Shown in pieces: positions 50,239 through 60,414 of a DNA stretch of 64,000 nucleotides. The notes under the pieces are model-generated. The model was not told where the DNA came from, did not search any database, and saw only the letters and a program-made list of their open reading frames with translations. The stretch is taken from the NCBI GenBank assembly GCA_937625935.1, contig OW569375.1, forward strand, positions 186,001 through 250,000. Direction: 5' to 3'. Within the stretch, counting starts at the first letter, position 1, and every line of letters begins with the position of its first letter. The translations under genes and the position numbers were made by a program. Origin of the DNA: Tetramitus jugosus. Taxonomy: Eukaryota; Heterolobosea; Eutetramitea; Acrasida; Vahlkampfiidae.

Positions 50239-52526
50239 ATGAAAAAGAAAAATCATTCTTCATCAAACATCCAACTAGACAATAGTTTTGACTCTAGGAA
50301 ACCTCAAAGGAACTTGCTGCTCAATTTTCAATACAGTAGTGATCATCACCAATCATACAACTACAATAGAAACAATTGGCATTGGAACAGCAATGGTGGT
50401 CGAACACGACAAAAGAGAAGTTCTTCATCGGCTGCACCTACGATTCCAAAAACTCATTCTCAATATGTGCTTGCAAAGTTTGTATCTCAGTTGAGTGCAT
50501 GATGACTCTTTTTCATCTGTTGTTATTATTATCTTGTTGTTGTTTTGTGTTCAATCGGATCAAAATGGATGATTAACCTCTCGTCGTTGGTGGTGGGTAT
50601 CACAACAACAGTTACTTTTTTTCTCTGAGACCAATCAATCATTATTTGGACTCTCAAGTGTATCAAGAATTGATTTCGAATCCTGATCCCGATATTACTC
50701 AGGAAGAGATTTGGAGTTTGATCGAATGTGTCTCTATTCCGATTGTTGTGCCCAACATGCAAGACAAGAACTCTGAAGAGTACAAGAAACATTTTCCAAG
50801 GTGCCCCATTTGTTTGGAACAACCACCAATATGTGCACGAGTGGCTCAGTGTGGTCACGTTTTCTGTTACACTTGTTTGATGCGATATTTGAGCCATGCA
50901 GAGGAGCATCACGTTGTAAAGTCTGTCGTGGAGAAAAAGTGTCCTGTGTGTACAGAGAGAGTCACAATGGACATGTGCAAGAGTGTGGAATGGAGAGTGA
51001 AAAAGGAAGTGAAGGAAGGTCAGATTCTTAATTTTCATCTCGTTAAGCGGCCCAAGGATTGCCTCGTTCCATCCAAGGTGTTCCATCACAAAGATCACGC
51101 TGCTCTGAATTCGGAACATGCAGCAAAGAAATCAGAATTGCTCACAGGTGAACGATTTCCAGTGTATGGTGAACATGATATGGAATTGAGTAAGTTTATG
51201 ATTGCAAGCGATGTACACATGAACAATTTATTTGACCGTGAGATGAACGAACTTCAATTTGCAATTGAAACGATGCAATCAGGTGGACCTATTTTCGATC
51301 AAGAGGAGTTGTCCTTTTTGAAGGTTGCACTGCGAGAGTTGGAGAGACGCAAGTTTGCATGGCACGATTTCATGGACAAGAACAAAAATTGGGTAGAGTC
51401 CAGTACTCATATTGGTGAAGGACAAGCCGAGCAAGACGACTCGATCGACAGCAGTCAGGAATGCGAGAAGGTGAGCGGATGTTTACAGTCGACTCCAAAG
51501 ACAACATCATCAGCCATTTCGGCTGAATATGAAGCATTTGGTAGTGACGGCGAAGAAGACAACCAACAAGCTGAAGAATCATACACCTACCGAGAGGAGC
51601 ACCATGAAAGCGATGAATATGAGAGCGATAGCAACAGTGACGACGATGATTTTGTTGGTAGTCCAGATGAATACACTTCCAGAATGCAAGGAAAAAAGGG
51701 CAAGGAAGCTCATCACATCAGAGCTAGCCAGTATCACAAATCTAGTCACCTTGAGTTCGATAGCTACTATTATTATCAAGCTGCAGATAATCAAATGGTT
51801 TTCCTTCATCCATTGAATACTCGCTGTTTGATACATGAGCATCAAGGAGATTTCGACCAATTCCCAGAGTCAATCAGAGCAAAGATTATTCAAGTGGAGC
51901 ACACTGAGCTGACTGATGACTTGAGAAGAAAAATTGGCGTTCTATCACATGTTCCTCTCTATTGTCAATTCACTTTTGTTGAAGTTGACCTTCTCTATAA
52001 CAAGTATATATCATCTGCGACCCGTAAGCACTTTGCTTCAGATTTTTTGGGTCGGGAGAAGGAGCGAAGAGAAGCCATGAGAAGAAGGGCCAGAGAAGAC
52101 AAGAAGGCACAAAAACAGGAACAAGAAGAAAAATTGAAGAGAATAGCCCAGATGGAGGAACGTAGGACGGCACTCAGTCTTGACTCTTTCCCAGAGATTG
52201 AACCCACTGAGTCCGTTATGAAATCAGATCACCACTTCCCAGCTCCTAAAGCCACACCTGTGACGAACAGGTCAGGTCAAAAGAAGAAATCGAAAAACAA
52301 TTCCTCACAGATTGTTTGGGGTGTACAGAGCATTGTGAATGCACCTCCATCTGGTTTGGGTAGCAGCTCCAATCCAAAGCAAGAATTGCAGGGTCATTGG
52401 AAAACGAGGCAAGAAAAGATTACGATAGCATCAAGTTCATCTTCCATAACACGAGGGGGATCCCAGCAGGTAACGGCAGAGTTTCCTGTTCTCTCCCGGA
52501 AGAGCAACAACAAGAACAAGAAGTAG
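50239..52526 (+). CDS. RNF10: RING finger protein RNF10
   Basis: Two exons, 50239..50477 and 50612..52526 (239 + 1915 = 2154 bases), give 717 residues. The intron starts GTTTGT and ends ACAACAG. Splicing yields YVLANYFFSLRPINHYLDSQ, which lines up with the conserved N-terminal RNF10 block, and exon 1 contains the NLLLNFQY motif of the family. The RING spans about 144-193: CPIC..CGHVFCYTC..CPVC. Later blocks include YYYYQAADNQMVFLHPLNTR, CLIHEHQG and LSHVPLYCQFTFVEVD, all typical of RNF10. The mid-region is acidic. RNF10 is an E3 ligase that ubiquitinates 40S ribosomal proteins on stalled ribosomes. The final ~100 residues are basic. Confidence 0.9.
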
Positions 52527-52751
52527 TCGGCTTAATAAAAGGCAATACAACACAATCGTCTTGTGTAAAATTTCAATTTCGTCCTTGAACGAACATGAAT
52601 CAAACAAAAGTCTTGACCAGAATCGAACTTTCTCTTATTTTTAGAATACTCAAAACATGTCTTGCAAGCAAAAAACACAAACTCTGCCCACCCACAACAC
52701 AACCATAACCAAAACCAAAAAGAAAGATAAACAAGAGTATATAGAGCTAAA

Positions 52752-53861
52752 ATGAACGAACAAGACGATGTACCAATGACCCCAACAGAAGAAGAAGAAT
52801 ATCAAGTGAGCAACGACGACATGAATGACGTCAACGAAGAACAAGACGGTATCATAGGTGACCAGGAGATTGTTGCCACAGAGAGACAACAAGAATTATC
52901 AAATTTCTTAAAGATTATCTCATCCGCTAACCTAGAGGACAATCGAACAGTGTTCATTGGCAAGAAATTTGATGATGCGTTTGATGAATCGAAGCGAAGT
53001 CATCGAATTCTGTTGTTGATCATGTTGGACGAGTCAAACAATCAACAACACGAGTTTTGCAAGAGTGTGTTGAGCAGTGAGTTCTTGATGGAACTCGTGC
53101 AGAATCATTTTGTGCTGTGGTTTGGTGATGTCAACAGTCCACTCCAGGTTCAAACATTGTCATCCATGTTGTCTAGGCATCCTTCACTGTTACAGCACAG
53201 TCAATTGTCTTCAATGATTGGTAGTGGTGATGGTGATGTAAAGTATCCTGTGATGGCACTTGTTTCCTACTTTGATAATAGCTTGTCAGTGATTGATATG
53301 ATGGAGGGATCGATGGACATTGATGTGTTGATTATGAAGCTATTGAATGCGATGGAAGTGTATTTGCCACTGTTGGAAAATCAGAGAGAAGGAAATCTGG
53401 TTCGTGAGAGCGAAACACAGCAGTTCCGGTCAGAGCAGGACTTCGTGTACGAAGAAGCACTGAGAAAGGATCAGGAGAGAGAGCGATTGAAGAGAGAGGA
53501 AGAAGAACAGCGATCGATTCAACAAGCTATTGAACAATCGAGACGCGAAGAACAAGAGAGAAGGAGAAAGCTGAAGAAGGAACAGTTGCCTAGTGAGCCC
53601 TCTGCCACAGAGAAGAACATTACAACGATTCGGTTCAAGTTGCCCGACAACACAACATTGACCAGAAAGTTCTCTGTGAGGGACACAGTAGCCGTGTTGT
53701 TCAATTATCTGGAAGTTGAGAAGGAGGAAGTTCAGTGTGAAACGATCCACCTTGTTTCCTCTTTTCCCAGAATGACGCTGGACTACGAGAAGGATTCCGG
53801 TGCCACCATTGAAAGCATCAAGCTATTCCCACAAGGTGCTCTTCATGTACAATACAAGTAA
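52752..53861 (+). CDS. UAS-UBX domain protein (FAF1/FAF2-like)
   Basis: A 369-residue single-exon protein. The thioredoxin-like UAS domain covers about residues 45-215 (NRTVFIGKKFDDAFDESKRS, then HRILLLIMLDES, and FCKSVLSSEFLMELVQNHFV). A charged coiled coil follows (about 228-285). The C-terminal UBX domain (about 290-369) has TTIRFKLPDNTTLTRKFSV and ends IKLFPQGALHVQYK. UBX domains bind the Cdc48/p97 ATPase, and UAS-UBX proteins recruit it to ubiquitinated clients, for example in ER-associated degradation. No membrane hairpin (as in FAF2/Ubx2) or N-terminal UBA domain is seen, so a cytosolic UBXN7/FAF1-like role is more likely. The S/T-FPR loop of UBX appears as SSFPR. Confidence 0.88.
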   Translation: MNEQDDVPMTPTEEEEYQVSNDDMNDVNEEQDGIIGDQEIVATERQQELSNFLKIISSANLEDNRTVFIGKKFDDAFDESKRSHRILLLIMLDESNNQQHEFCKSVLSSEFLMELVQNHFVLWFGDVNSPLQVQTLSSMLSRHPSLLQHSQLSSMIGSGDGDVKYPVMALVSYFDNSLSVIDMMEGSMDIDVLIMKLLNAMEVYLPLLENQREGNLVRESETQQFRSEQDFVYEEALRKDQERERLKREEEEQRSIQQAIEQSRREEQERRRKLKKEQLPSEPSATEKNITTIRFKLPDNTTLTRKFSVRDTVAVLFNYLEVEKEEVQCETIHLVSSFPRMTLDYEKDSGATIESIKLFPQGALHVQYK

Positions 53862-54057
53862 TAATACCATATGCAACACTGTCATATTCTCAGCAAATTC
53901 ATGTATTCCCCGCCGCAAGGGATGATCTCCTTTCGGTGCTTCTTTGCCCATCTCGGTAGGTCGTTTCGTACATTCGCCCGAACCTTTTCCTGGTGCGTGA
54001 GTAGATTTTTAGCCGATTCGGATTGTTTGTTTGTGCTCTCATGTTTCCTGTGGGTTT

Positions 54058-54897
54058 TCACTCACAGAACAATTGGTCTTGGCTCGACTCATGCAGTTTG
54101 ACTCTCAGCCTTAGTCGTCTCTTGTCGTAAGCATCTCGATCTCCGCTGGAAAGTATGAAGGAGTTCTGCCAATAAGCACACACATTTTTGCCGATCCGTC
54201 CATACAGAAATGCCATCCAATCATTTGCCTCTCGACCATATGGATCAAAAGACAGAGCCGTTGCGACATCTTTCATTGCCTGATAGTCATCACCACGTAC
54301 AACATGGACCTTTGCTCTGATACAGTACGGTAGTGTATAAGTGGGGTCAAGGCGAATCGATTCTAATACATCATCCAAAACGAATTGGATTGCGGTGCTT
54401 GGAATTGATACCAATCCAGAAACATTGAACGAGTCCATCCTATCCAACGCACGATTACAATATGCACCTGAATATGTAGGATCAATCAAAATGGCAGTAT
54501 TCAGGTCATTAATTGAATCTGTGTAGCGCCCATGATTTGCATGAAGCAAAGCCCGATATTTGTGTACAAATGCAGCTAATTTGCTTTGGCCCATGCCAAA
54601 ATGTTCGAGCTGAACCAAGATGTTGGTCAGTGCTTCGCACTCTTGAATCGATTGTTGATCACTGAGATAGTGAATTCCCAACTCTAGCAAAATTTTATGG
54701 ATTTGGCTGCTATTGGTTCTCTCTTGTGCTCTCTTAAACTCGCGAGTGATCACCTCCTTTTCTCCAGGAGATAACTTGATCATAGGATTCAATCTTCTCA
54801 GATTTAGGTCGTGTAAGTTTGTGTCTGGTTTGAGGATAGAGCAGAGATTCCCCCAAAAAGAATGACCTGGACTATCCTTCTGGATGACGTCCATCAT
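54058..54897 (-). CDS. TPR-repeat protein
   Basis: A 279-residue single-exon protein with TPR-type helices: YRALLHANHGRYTDSINDLN followed by TAILIDPTYSGAYCNRALDR, and VLDDVLESIRLDPTYTLPYC followed by IRAKVHVVRGDDYQAMKDVA. The D-P-x-Y-x-x-x-Y-x-x-R pattern at the repeat joins is characteristic. The N-terminal ~90 residues are helical without clear repeats. No other domain is seen, and no partner can be named. Its ATG lies 63 bases from the ATG of the divergent PPR gene, implying a shared promoter. Confidence 0.75.
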   Translation of the reverse strand: MMDVIQKDSPGHSFWGNLCSILKPDTNLHDLNLRRLNPMIKLSPGEKEVITREFKRAQERTNSSQIHKILLELGIHYLSDQQSIQECEALTNILVQLEHFGMGQSKLAAFVHKYRALLHANHGRYTDSINDLNTAILIDPTYSGAYCNRALDRMDSFNVSGLVSIPSTAIQFVLDDVLESIRLDPTYTLPYCIRAKVHVVRGDDYQAMKDVATALSFDPYGREANDWMAFLYGRIGKNVCAYWQNSFILSSGDRDAYDKRRLRLRVKLHESSQDQLFCE

Positions 54898-54960
54898 GGT
54901 TCACAGTGAATTTTTTGTTGTTCTGCTCCTTTTGGAACAAAAGTTTGTTCAAGTAAAAAA

Positions 54961-56355
54961 ATGCAACAAGCTTTCACACGAAGATGCATGAGTTTTCGCT
55001 CATTGCGACACCACTGCAAGACGAATCACTCATCCTTGCCAAGGATCCTCAACCACCCTCTTTGTTCACCACTCTTCTCAATCAACACCAACAACAATCG
55101 AACATTTGCCACAAAGACAACCAACAAACCATCATCTAACAATCATCTTGTTCTACTAGACAAGGACAATAATAAGGAGACAATCGTAGATAAACAAAGC
55201 ACCAACAAAGACAAGAATGAAAATACCAACCTTTCACCATCCAAAGCTCTCGAAGCTAAAATCATTTCTCTGCTCAATTTTCGAAAGGAAGATCGAGCAC
55301 TTGAACTGATTCAAGAAGTGTTGTCCACTCCCAATGCACCAGCCATTACCCCTAAAGCTTGGATTTTGTTGTTTGAGGTGACACGACCCAACAAGAAAAA
55401 ATACAAGGCGCAATTGCTGAATTTGCTCACGCTTTTGTATGACTCTTGTAGTGGCGGTCAAACCTCCAAAAACGTCGCAACCATCAAAAGTTCCCTCGAA
55501 AGCGCGCCACTTCGATTTTACAGGTCAGTTTTGCGATTGAGTGGTGATTTTGGGCGCGTAGAAGTGGCAAAATTTTGGTTCCAATGCGTGTTGAAGAAAC
55601 AAAAGGAGCTCAACAAGAAGGCTACTGCTACTGTCAGTGATGACAATGTCAATGAGAAGAAAAAAGTTGAAGAACAGCAACAACAAGGCGCATTGGATAT
55701 ACACTGTGTGAATGCATTGTTGCAAGCTTATGGTAACAACAGTGAAACGAACAAGAATAGGTTTGATGAGGCGTTCGAGTTGTTGACCAGTGTGAGGTCA
55801 AAGTATCAATTGAAACCAGATGTTTTTTCGTTTACGATTATGCTCAACATGTGTGAGAGCATGGTTCAATTGAAAACGATACTGTTGTTGATGAAGCGGT
55901 ATCAAGTGATGCCCAATTCGGTGAGTAATACGAGTGTGATACGAATTTTGTTGCAATTGGAGAATAAGGAAGAAGCGATGGCACTGTATCAAAGCATGAA
56001 ACAAAGCTCATTGAATGATCAGAAACCAACAAGTGACACCATTTATCAGTTGATTGTTGGATTTAAGGAGGATGAGACTCAGATTGATTCACTCGTCCAG
56101 GATATGAAAACACTTGGCATTAAGCCAACACGTGCCATGTCGGTCCTTCTCGCTCGCCATTGCACAAAATACAGAGAAGATCTCATTCATCAATTGATTA
56201 CGGAGAGAGTCGATGTCATCGAGAAAGTGAACAAGGATTATCCGAGTGTTTACGCCACGCTGCTTGAAACTCTCAAGGCAACAAACGATGCAAGACTAAG
56301 CAAGGTACAGGGTTGGTTACGCGACATGAACATCAAGATACATAACAAAGCTTAA
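54961..56355 (+). CDS. Pentatricopeptide-repeat protein, probably mitochondrial
   Basis: A 464-residue single-exon protein. The N-terminus (MQQAFTRRCMSFRSLRHHCK) is rich in Arg and Ser and poor in acid residues, as in a mitochondrial presequence, and is followed by FATKTTN, a possible cleavage region. About residues 70-90 are Asn/Lys-rich. The rest is helical with PPR units such as YQLKPDVFSFTIMLNMCESM, RYQVMPNSVSNTSVIRILLQ, QKPTSDTIYQLIVGF and LGIKPTRAMSVLLARHC, spaced about 35 residues apart. PPR proteins bind organellar RNA base by base and act in processing, editing or translation. The target RNA is unknown. Confidence 0.85.
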   Translation: MQQAFTRRCMSFRSLRHHCKTNHSSLPRILNHPLCSPLFSINTNNNRTFATKTTNKPSSNNHLVLLDKDNNKETIVDKQSTNKDKNENTNLSPSKALEAKIISLLNFRKEDRALELIQEVLSTPNAPAITPKAWILLFEVTRPNKKKYKAQLLNLLTLLYDSCSGGQTSKNVATIKSSLESAPLRFYRSVLRLSGDFGRVEVAKFWFQCVLKKQKELNKKATATVSDDNVNEKKKVEEQQQQGALDIHCVNALLQAYGNNSETNKNRFDEAFELLTSVRSKYQLKPDVFSFTIMLNMCESMVQLKTILLLMKRYQVMPNSVSNTSVIRILLQLENKEEAMALYQSMKQSSLNDQKPTSDTIYQLIVGFKEDETQIDSLVQDMKTLGIKPTRAMSVLLARHCTKYREDLIHQLITERVDVIEKVNKDYPSVYATLLETLKATNDARLSKVQGWLRDMNIKIHNKA

Positions 56356-56391
56356 GTATCTCAGACCTATTTTCTTTATCTATTTATTCAT

Positions 56392-58143
56392 TTAGTTGCG
56401 CTTTTCAGATAGAATGTGCTCGGCTGCCTTCTCAGCAATCATAATACATGGAGCATTTGTGTTTCCTCCAATCAGATCAGGCATGATAGAAGCATCCACA
56501 ACTCTCAAGTTTTCGGTACCAATAACCTTCAGATTCTTATCGGTGACCTTTCCCATTGCTGCGGTACCAATAGGGTGATAAAGAGTAATGCCAAACTTCT
56601 TGATCGCACGAACAATATCAGCATCGGTCTGATACTGCGAACCTGGTGTAATTTCTTCACCGACAACTTTGCTCAATGGCTCAACCTTCATCATCTTTCT
56701 TATCTCTTTCATTGCATCGACCAATCTGGACATGTCATCATTTTCGGCATCAGAGAAGTATTGAGGGTCGATGATTGGGTGATCGTGTGGATTGTTTGAT
56801 CTCAGTGCAATGAAGCCTTTGGACTTTGGTCTCAACAATACAGCTCCAAATGAAAAGCCATGCTTTCCAGGATGAGCTTTCAGTCCGTGTTCTTCGTAAA
56901 GAGCTGGGAAAGCAACGAATTGAAAATCTGGTTGAGTTTCATTGTTCTTCTTAGCAATGTTCGAGGTCCACATGCCATTAACTTCAGCACCGTTCGATGA
57001 GAAGTGGCCTTCACCTGTAATCAACCACTGGAATACGTGCTTTAGAGCATCTGGAATACTTTCGTCCAATACATGGAACGAAATTGGCTCAACAACAGAT
57101 TGCATAATGCCCAATACGAAGTGATCTTGCAAATTCTGACCTACATGAGCATTGTCAATCACTGTCTGAATACCAAACTTGCTCAACTGTTGTGAATCAC
57201 CAACACCACTCAGCATGAGCAATTGAGGTGTTTGAACAGAGCCTGCTGATAGAATCACTTCCTTGTTTGCCTTCACAACAACAGTGTGAGTCTTTCCACC
57301 CCTCTTAAAGTCAACTTCGACACCAACGACTCTTCTGCTATTCTGTTCATTGGTATTGTCACTGAACAAAACTCTTCTGACATGAGCATTTGTCTTGACG
57401 TGCAGATTCTTTCGCGCCAAAACATCACGAGTCAAGTAAGCTTCTGCTGTAGAGAAACGAACACCATTGACCACAGTTTTCTGATTGTAGCCAACAGAGT
57501 CATTCAGGACACCACTGGTGAAGGCATCACCAATTGGAACTTTGAAATGGTTGCTAGCAGTTTGAACCAACAGCGTAGTCAATGGATGAGGGCTATGTGG
57601 CTTCTGACCTTGAACCTTGGCTTTGGAGAAATAGTCCCATACTTCACGGCCTGACCATCCACTATTCCCGCCCAATTTTTCATCCCATGAATCGTAATCT
57701 TTCAAACTCCCGCGCATATAAATATTGGCGTTCAACGAGGAAGAACCGCCCAAAACTTTACCACGCGGCCAGAAATGAGCTCTCTTCTCATTGGCATCGA
57801 CACTCTGTGGAGTAGTCTCAAAGTTCCAATCATGCTTGGTCTTGAATAGCTTATTGAACAAGAGAGGTGCCTTGATCAACAAGTGATTGTCTTGTGAACC
57901 AGCTTCCAACAACAAGACACTCACGTCCTGTGAAGCAGACAGCCTGGATGCAAGTGTGGCTCCAGAACTACCTGCTCCAATGATAATGTAATCAAATGAT
58001 TCATATCTTTGATCAGGGATCGTGTTGTTGATGGCTCTAGGGGTCCAGAACAAAAATCTTGGTGACTGGAAGGCAAAGTAAGACAAGAGAAGAGCAAGTG
58101 TAACAACGCTCAACGCTGTTCGGAACAGAAAACGAAAAATCAT
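56392..58143 (-). CDS. GMC-family flavin oxidoreductase (choline-dehydrogenase-like), N-terminally anchored
   Basis: A 583-residue protein from ATG 58143. Residues about 8-32 form a membrane anchor (TALSVVTLALLLSYFAF). The FAD-binding Rossmann motif is YIIIGAGSSGATLASRLS, followed by LLLEAGSQDN. Other GMC signatures are FWPRGKVLGGSSSLNANIYM, LSAGSVQTPQLLMLSGVGD and the C-terminal YHPIGTAAMG with the catalytic His, then VVDASIMPDLIGGNTNAPCI. The family oxidises alcohols, with choline dehydrogenase, glucose dehydrogenase and long-chain alcohol oxidase among its members. The substrate cannot be read from sequence. With a membrane anchor, an endomembrane or outer mitochondrial location is likely. 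Confidence 0.92.
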   Translation of the reverse strand: MIFRFLFRTALSVVTLALLLSYFAFQSPRFLFWTPRAINNTIPDQRYESFDYIIIGAGSSGATLASRLSASQDVSVLLLEAGSQDNHLLIKAPLLFNKLFKTKHDWNFETTPQSVDANEKRAHFWPRGKVLGGSSSLNANIYMRGSLKDYDSWDEKLGGNSGWSGREVWDYFSKAKVQGQKPHSPHPLTTLLVQTASNHFKVPIGDAFTSGVLNDSVGYNQKTVVNGVRFSTAEAYLTRDVLARKNLHVKTNAHVRRVLFSDNTNEQNSRRVVGVEVDFKRGGKTHTVVVKANKEVILSAGSVQTPQLLMLSGVGDSQQLSKFGIQTVIDNAHVGQNLQDHFVLGIMQSVVEPISFHVLDESIPDALKHVFQWLITGEGHFSSNGAEVNGMWTSNIAKKNNETQPDFQFVAFPALYEEHGLKAHPGKHGFSFGAVLLRPKSKGFIALRSNNPHDHPIIDPQYFSDAENDDMSRLVDAMKEIRKMMKVEPLSKVVGEEITPGSQYQTDADIVRAIKKFGITLYHPIGTAAMGKVTDKNLKVIGTENLRVVDASIMPDLIGGNTNAPCIMIAEKAAEHILSEKRN

Positions 58144-58293
58144 TCTTGTGTATGTGTGGTTGTTTTTTGACAAGTACTCACTTCTCAAACGGAAGTGCGA
58201 TATTCGCGTTTCGGGAAAGGAAATTTCGAACCACGACTGAATCAGATTGCATTTAGGTTCATTTTATTTGTAGTTGTTGTGTTGAACTAAAGT

Positions 58294-59130
58294 TCACTCT
58301 TGTTGCCCGAGTGCTAGGGCATAGAATCCTTCCTCACCTGCATAACAAATCTCATAACCATCCAAATCTTGAACAATGATTACTTCGACATCAGCCTTCT
58401 CAGGAGTGTGAAGTACAATAGGACCTGTGACAATCGAAATCTTGTTTTGTTGAGCAATCTCATGAATCTTGGAGACAGATGGTGTTGCAATGGCCAATCG
58501 ACCAAATGCCTCTCCATGCACCAATTCTACACCAGACTCCAACTGGACAAACTCCAACTTTGTCTGGTTCGGAGCATAACCAATCAGAATGGATTTCTCA
58601 TCACGTCTAAACACCTTCATGCCCAACCAGTCAACATAGAATCTTTGAACCTTGTCAAGATCAGTTGTTGACAATGAAACATACAACACAGGATCTACAT
58701 CAGAATTGGCATGAACACTCGTATCAATCTCACTCTGTGGAACGAGTAAATAGGAGAATTGATCAGGATCTTTAACGATACTAGTGTTATCTTCACTGCT
58801 TGTGGCTTTTGTTCTGAGATCCTTGGTACGATCAGCCAATGCATCATCCATACGAATGGCAATATGTCTAAAATCATTGCCCAATTGATAGCCCTTGATA
58901 CCAAAGTTGGCTGTTAGCTCTAAAACAAAGTGAGTGTCCTCTCTACCAAAACCAATCATTGTCTTTGTCCAACCGACTCTATATCTACCATTGCAGAATG
59001 CTTCACATCCCTCTGTGAACAACTCATGTCTCTGCTCAGTCATTCCAAACACATTCTCATAGAATTGCTTTGATGTTTTGTAGTTGCCAATCTTGTGGAC
59101 CCAGTGAAGTGCTCTTGCTCTCTCTGTCAT
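58294..59130 (-). CDS. GLOD4: Glyoxalase domain-containing protein 4
   Basis: A 278-residue protein, close to the ~298 of human GLOD4. It starts ALHWVHKIGNYKTSKQFYEN and continues VFGMTEQRHELFTEGCEAFC, WTKTMIGFGREDTHFVLELT and LGNDFRHIAI, a near line-by-line match to the first vicinal-oxygen-chelate domain of GLOD4. The second domain has DPVLYVSLSTTDLDKVQRFY, GMKVFRRDEKSILIGYAPNQ, KLEFVQLESG and IIVQDLDGYEICYAGEEGFY. The glyoxalase-like fold is present in two copies. The biochemical activity of GLOD4 is not well established, and recent work on mammals links it to deglycation or aldehyde metabolism. It is probably cytosolic or mitochondrial. Confidence 0.93.
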   Translation of the reverse strand: MTERARALHWVHKIGNYKTSKQFYENVFGMTEQRHELFTEGCEAFCNGRYRVGWTKTMIGFGREDTHFVLELTANFGIKGYQLGNDFRHIAIRMDDALADRTKDLRTKATSSEDNTSIVKDPDQFSYLLVPQSEIDTSVHANSDVDPVLYVSLSTTDLDKVQRFYVDWLGMKVFRRDEKSILIGYAPNQTKLEFVQLESGVELVHGEAFGRLAIATPSVSKIHEIAQQNKISIVTGPIVLHTPEKADVEVIIVQDLDGYEICYAGEEGFYALALGQQE

Positions 59131-59507
59131 AATGTTGTTTCAAGTGTGATCGAGTTCTGTATCCGTTGTTTTGTGTCGTGGCTTTTGAGGTTAGTCGGTG
59201 CTTGAATTTCCAAGTTCAATCAATCGAATGAACACCGAATTGGAACGCTTTCTCCGCATCTGATTGGAAGTTTTTCGGGTAGTCGGGACTTGCGGAGTCT
59301 CACAATTCGCAGCTTCAGATATCTCGAACAAGGACTTGAGACAAAATCTGTGAGTGATTCTTCCAGACTATTCGAACGTCCTTTGACTTGGCATCTCCCT
59401 CCTGTTTCCTACTAAAAGCCGGATGCCCGTCATATTCCCAAGAGAAACAACACAGCTGACAAAACATAAACAAGCTAGTATCCGAATACCTTTCACTTCA
59501 TAACAGA
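59131..59507. other. Divergent intergenic region with TTGCGGAGT element
   Basis: A gap of 377 bases between the GLOD4 ATG (minus) and the coiled-coil gene ATG (plus). TTGCGGAGT is at 59290-59298, roughly mid-way, within a GC-rich patch (TCGGGTAGTCGGGACTTGCG). No open frame with an ATG and convincing composition is present. Confidence 0.4.
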
Positions 59508-60272
59508 ATGTCACTACAAACAGAAACCATTGAGTGTGATGCTGCTCTTCACTGGAGCAACCAATTCCAAATGATAGAACAGAGACTTCAGTCTCTTGAA
59601 GTAGAGAACCAACAATTGAAACAGAGCAATCTTCGAATGGAATTAGAGCTGCAGCAATGCAAAAACTCTCAAATCTCGCTGTTGAAGATTGTTAAGTCAT
59701 TGATGCCTGCTTCCCTCCAAAACGACAATAACTTATCAGTTTCTAAGGAATTAGACTCTTACTCTCCCAACACGAAGAAACAATCAGACTACCCATCGCG
59801 AATTGGACTGTTTAGTGTAAATAGAAACAAGGAATCAAGTATTGTGGAAGATTATTTGTACGAAAAGTTTCCAAACATAATATTCCCTTATAATCAAGAT
59901 GAAAACAATAGAGGTGAATTTAAACTGGTTTTCATTTTATTCTCTCGAGGCTCGAGCTCCCTTCGCAACATACTCCAAGCTCAAGAATTACTCGAATTTC
60001 AAGGCAACCTGAGCAAGTGTTGGTTCTTGTGTGCACATTACAGTATATGGGATGATAAGTGCAGTTACAGCGAACTATTGGAGAGATTTAATAGCTTGGG
60101 TGTACTTCAGTTCAATGTGTGGAGTGGAAAGATTGAAACAAAGAGTTCACCTACAACCACTCAATCTCTGCAAAAGATTGAAAACCTTGTGCAATCGTCA
60201 CCAACCAAACGGTTCTCAAACATATTTCGTAGTCTATCCTTCTCCAACCTTGCTCGAAACCTCGATGTATGA
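59508..60272 (+). CDS. Hypothetical coiled-coil protein
   Basis: A 254-residue single-exon protein. Residues about 15-65 form a coiled coil (QMIEQRLQSLEVENQQLKQS, then NLRMELELQQC). A Ser/Asn linker leads to a small globular part at about 110-210, with VEDYLYEKFPNIIFPYNQDE, FKLVFILFSRGSSSLRNILQ and KCWFLCAHYSIWDDK. The alternating hydrophobics suggest an alpha/beta domain. The tail is Ser/Thr-rich. No family is recognised. The stop overlaps the first possible ATG (60265) of the next frame, but the preferred start of the next gene is downstream. Confidence 0.65.
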   Translation: MSLQTETIECDAALHWSNQFQMIEQRLQSLEVENQQLKQSNLRMELELQQCKNSQISLLKIVKSLMPASLQNDNNLSVSKELDSYSPNTKKQSDYPSRIGLFSVNRNKESSIVEDYLYEKFPNIIFPYNQDENNRGEFKLVFILFSRGSSSLRNILQAQELLEFQGNLSKCWFLCAHYSIWDDKCSYSELLERFNSLGVLQFNVWSGKIETKSSPTTTQSLQKIENLVQSSPTKRFSNIFRSLSFSNLARNLDV

Positions 60273-60414
60273 AGGAGTTTATAACCCTTATTTATCGGAT
60301 AATAAAATTTCCACAAAAAATCTCCTCCGGAACATTTTGCTCGCATTGGTTTTGCCATGCTTGAATCCCCCTTGCGTTTCCTTTCAAACAATAGAAAAGC
60401 AACCAATACAAATC

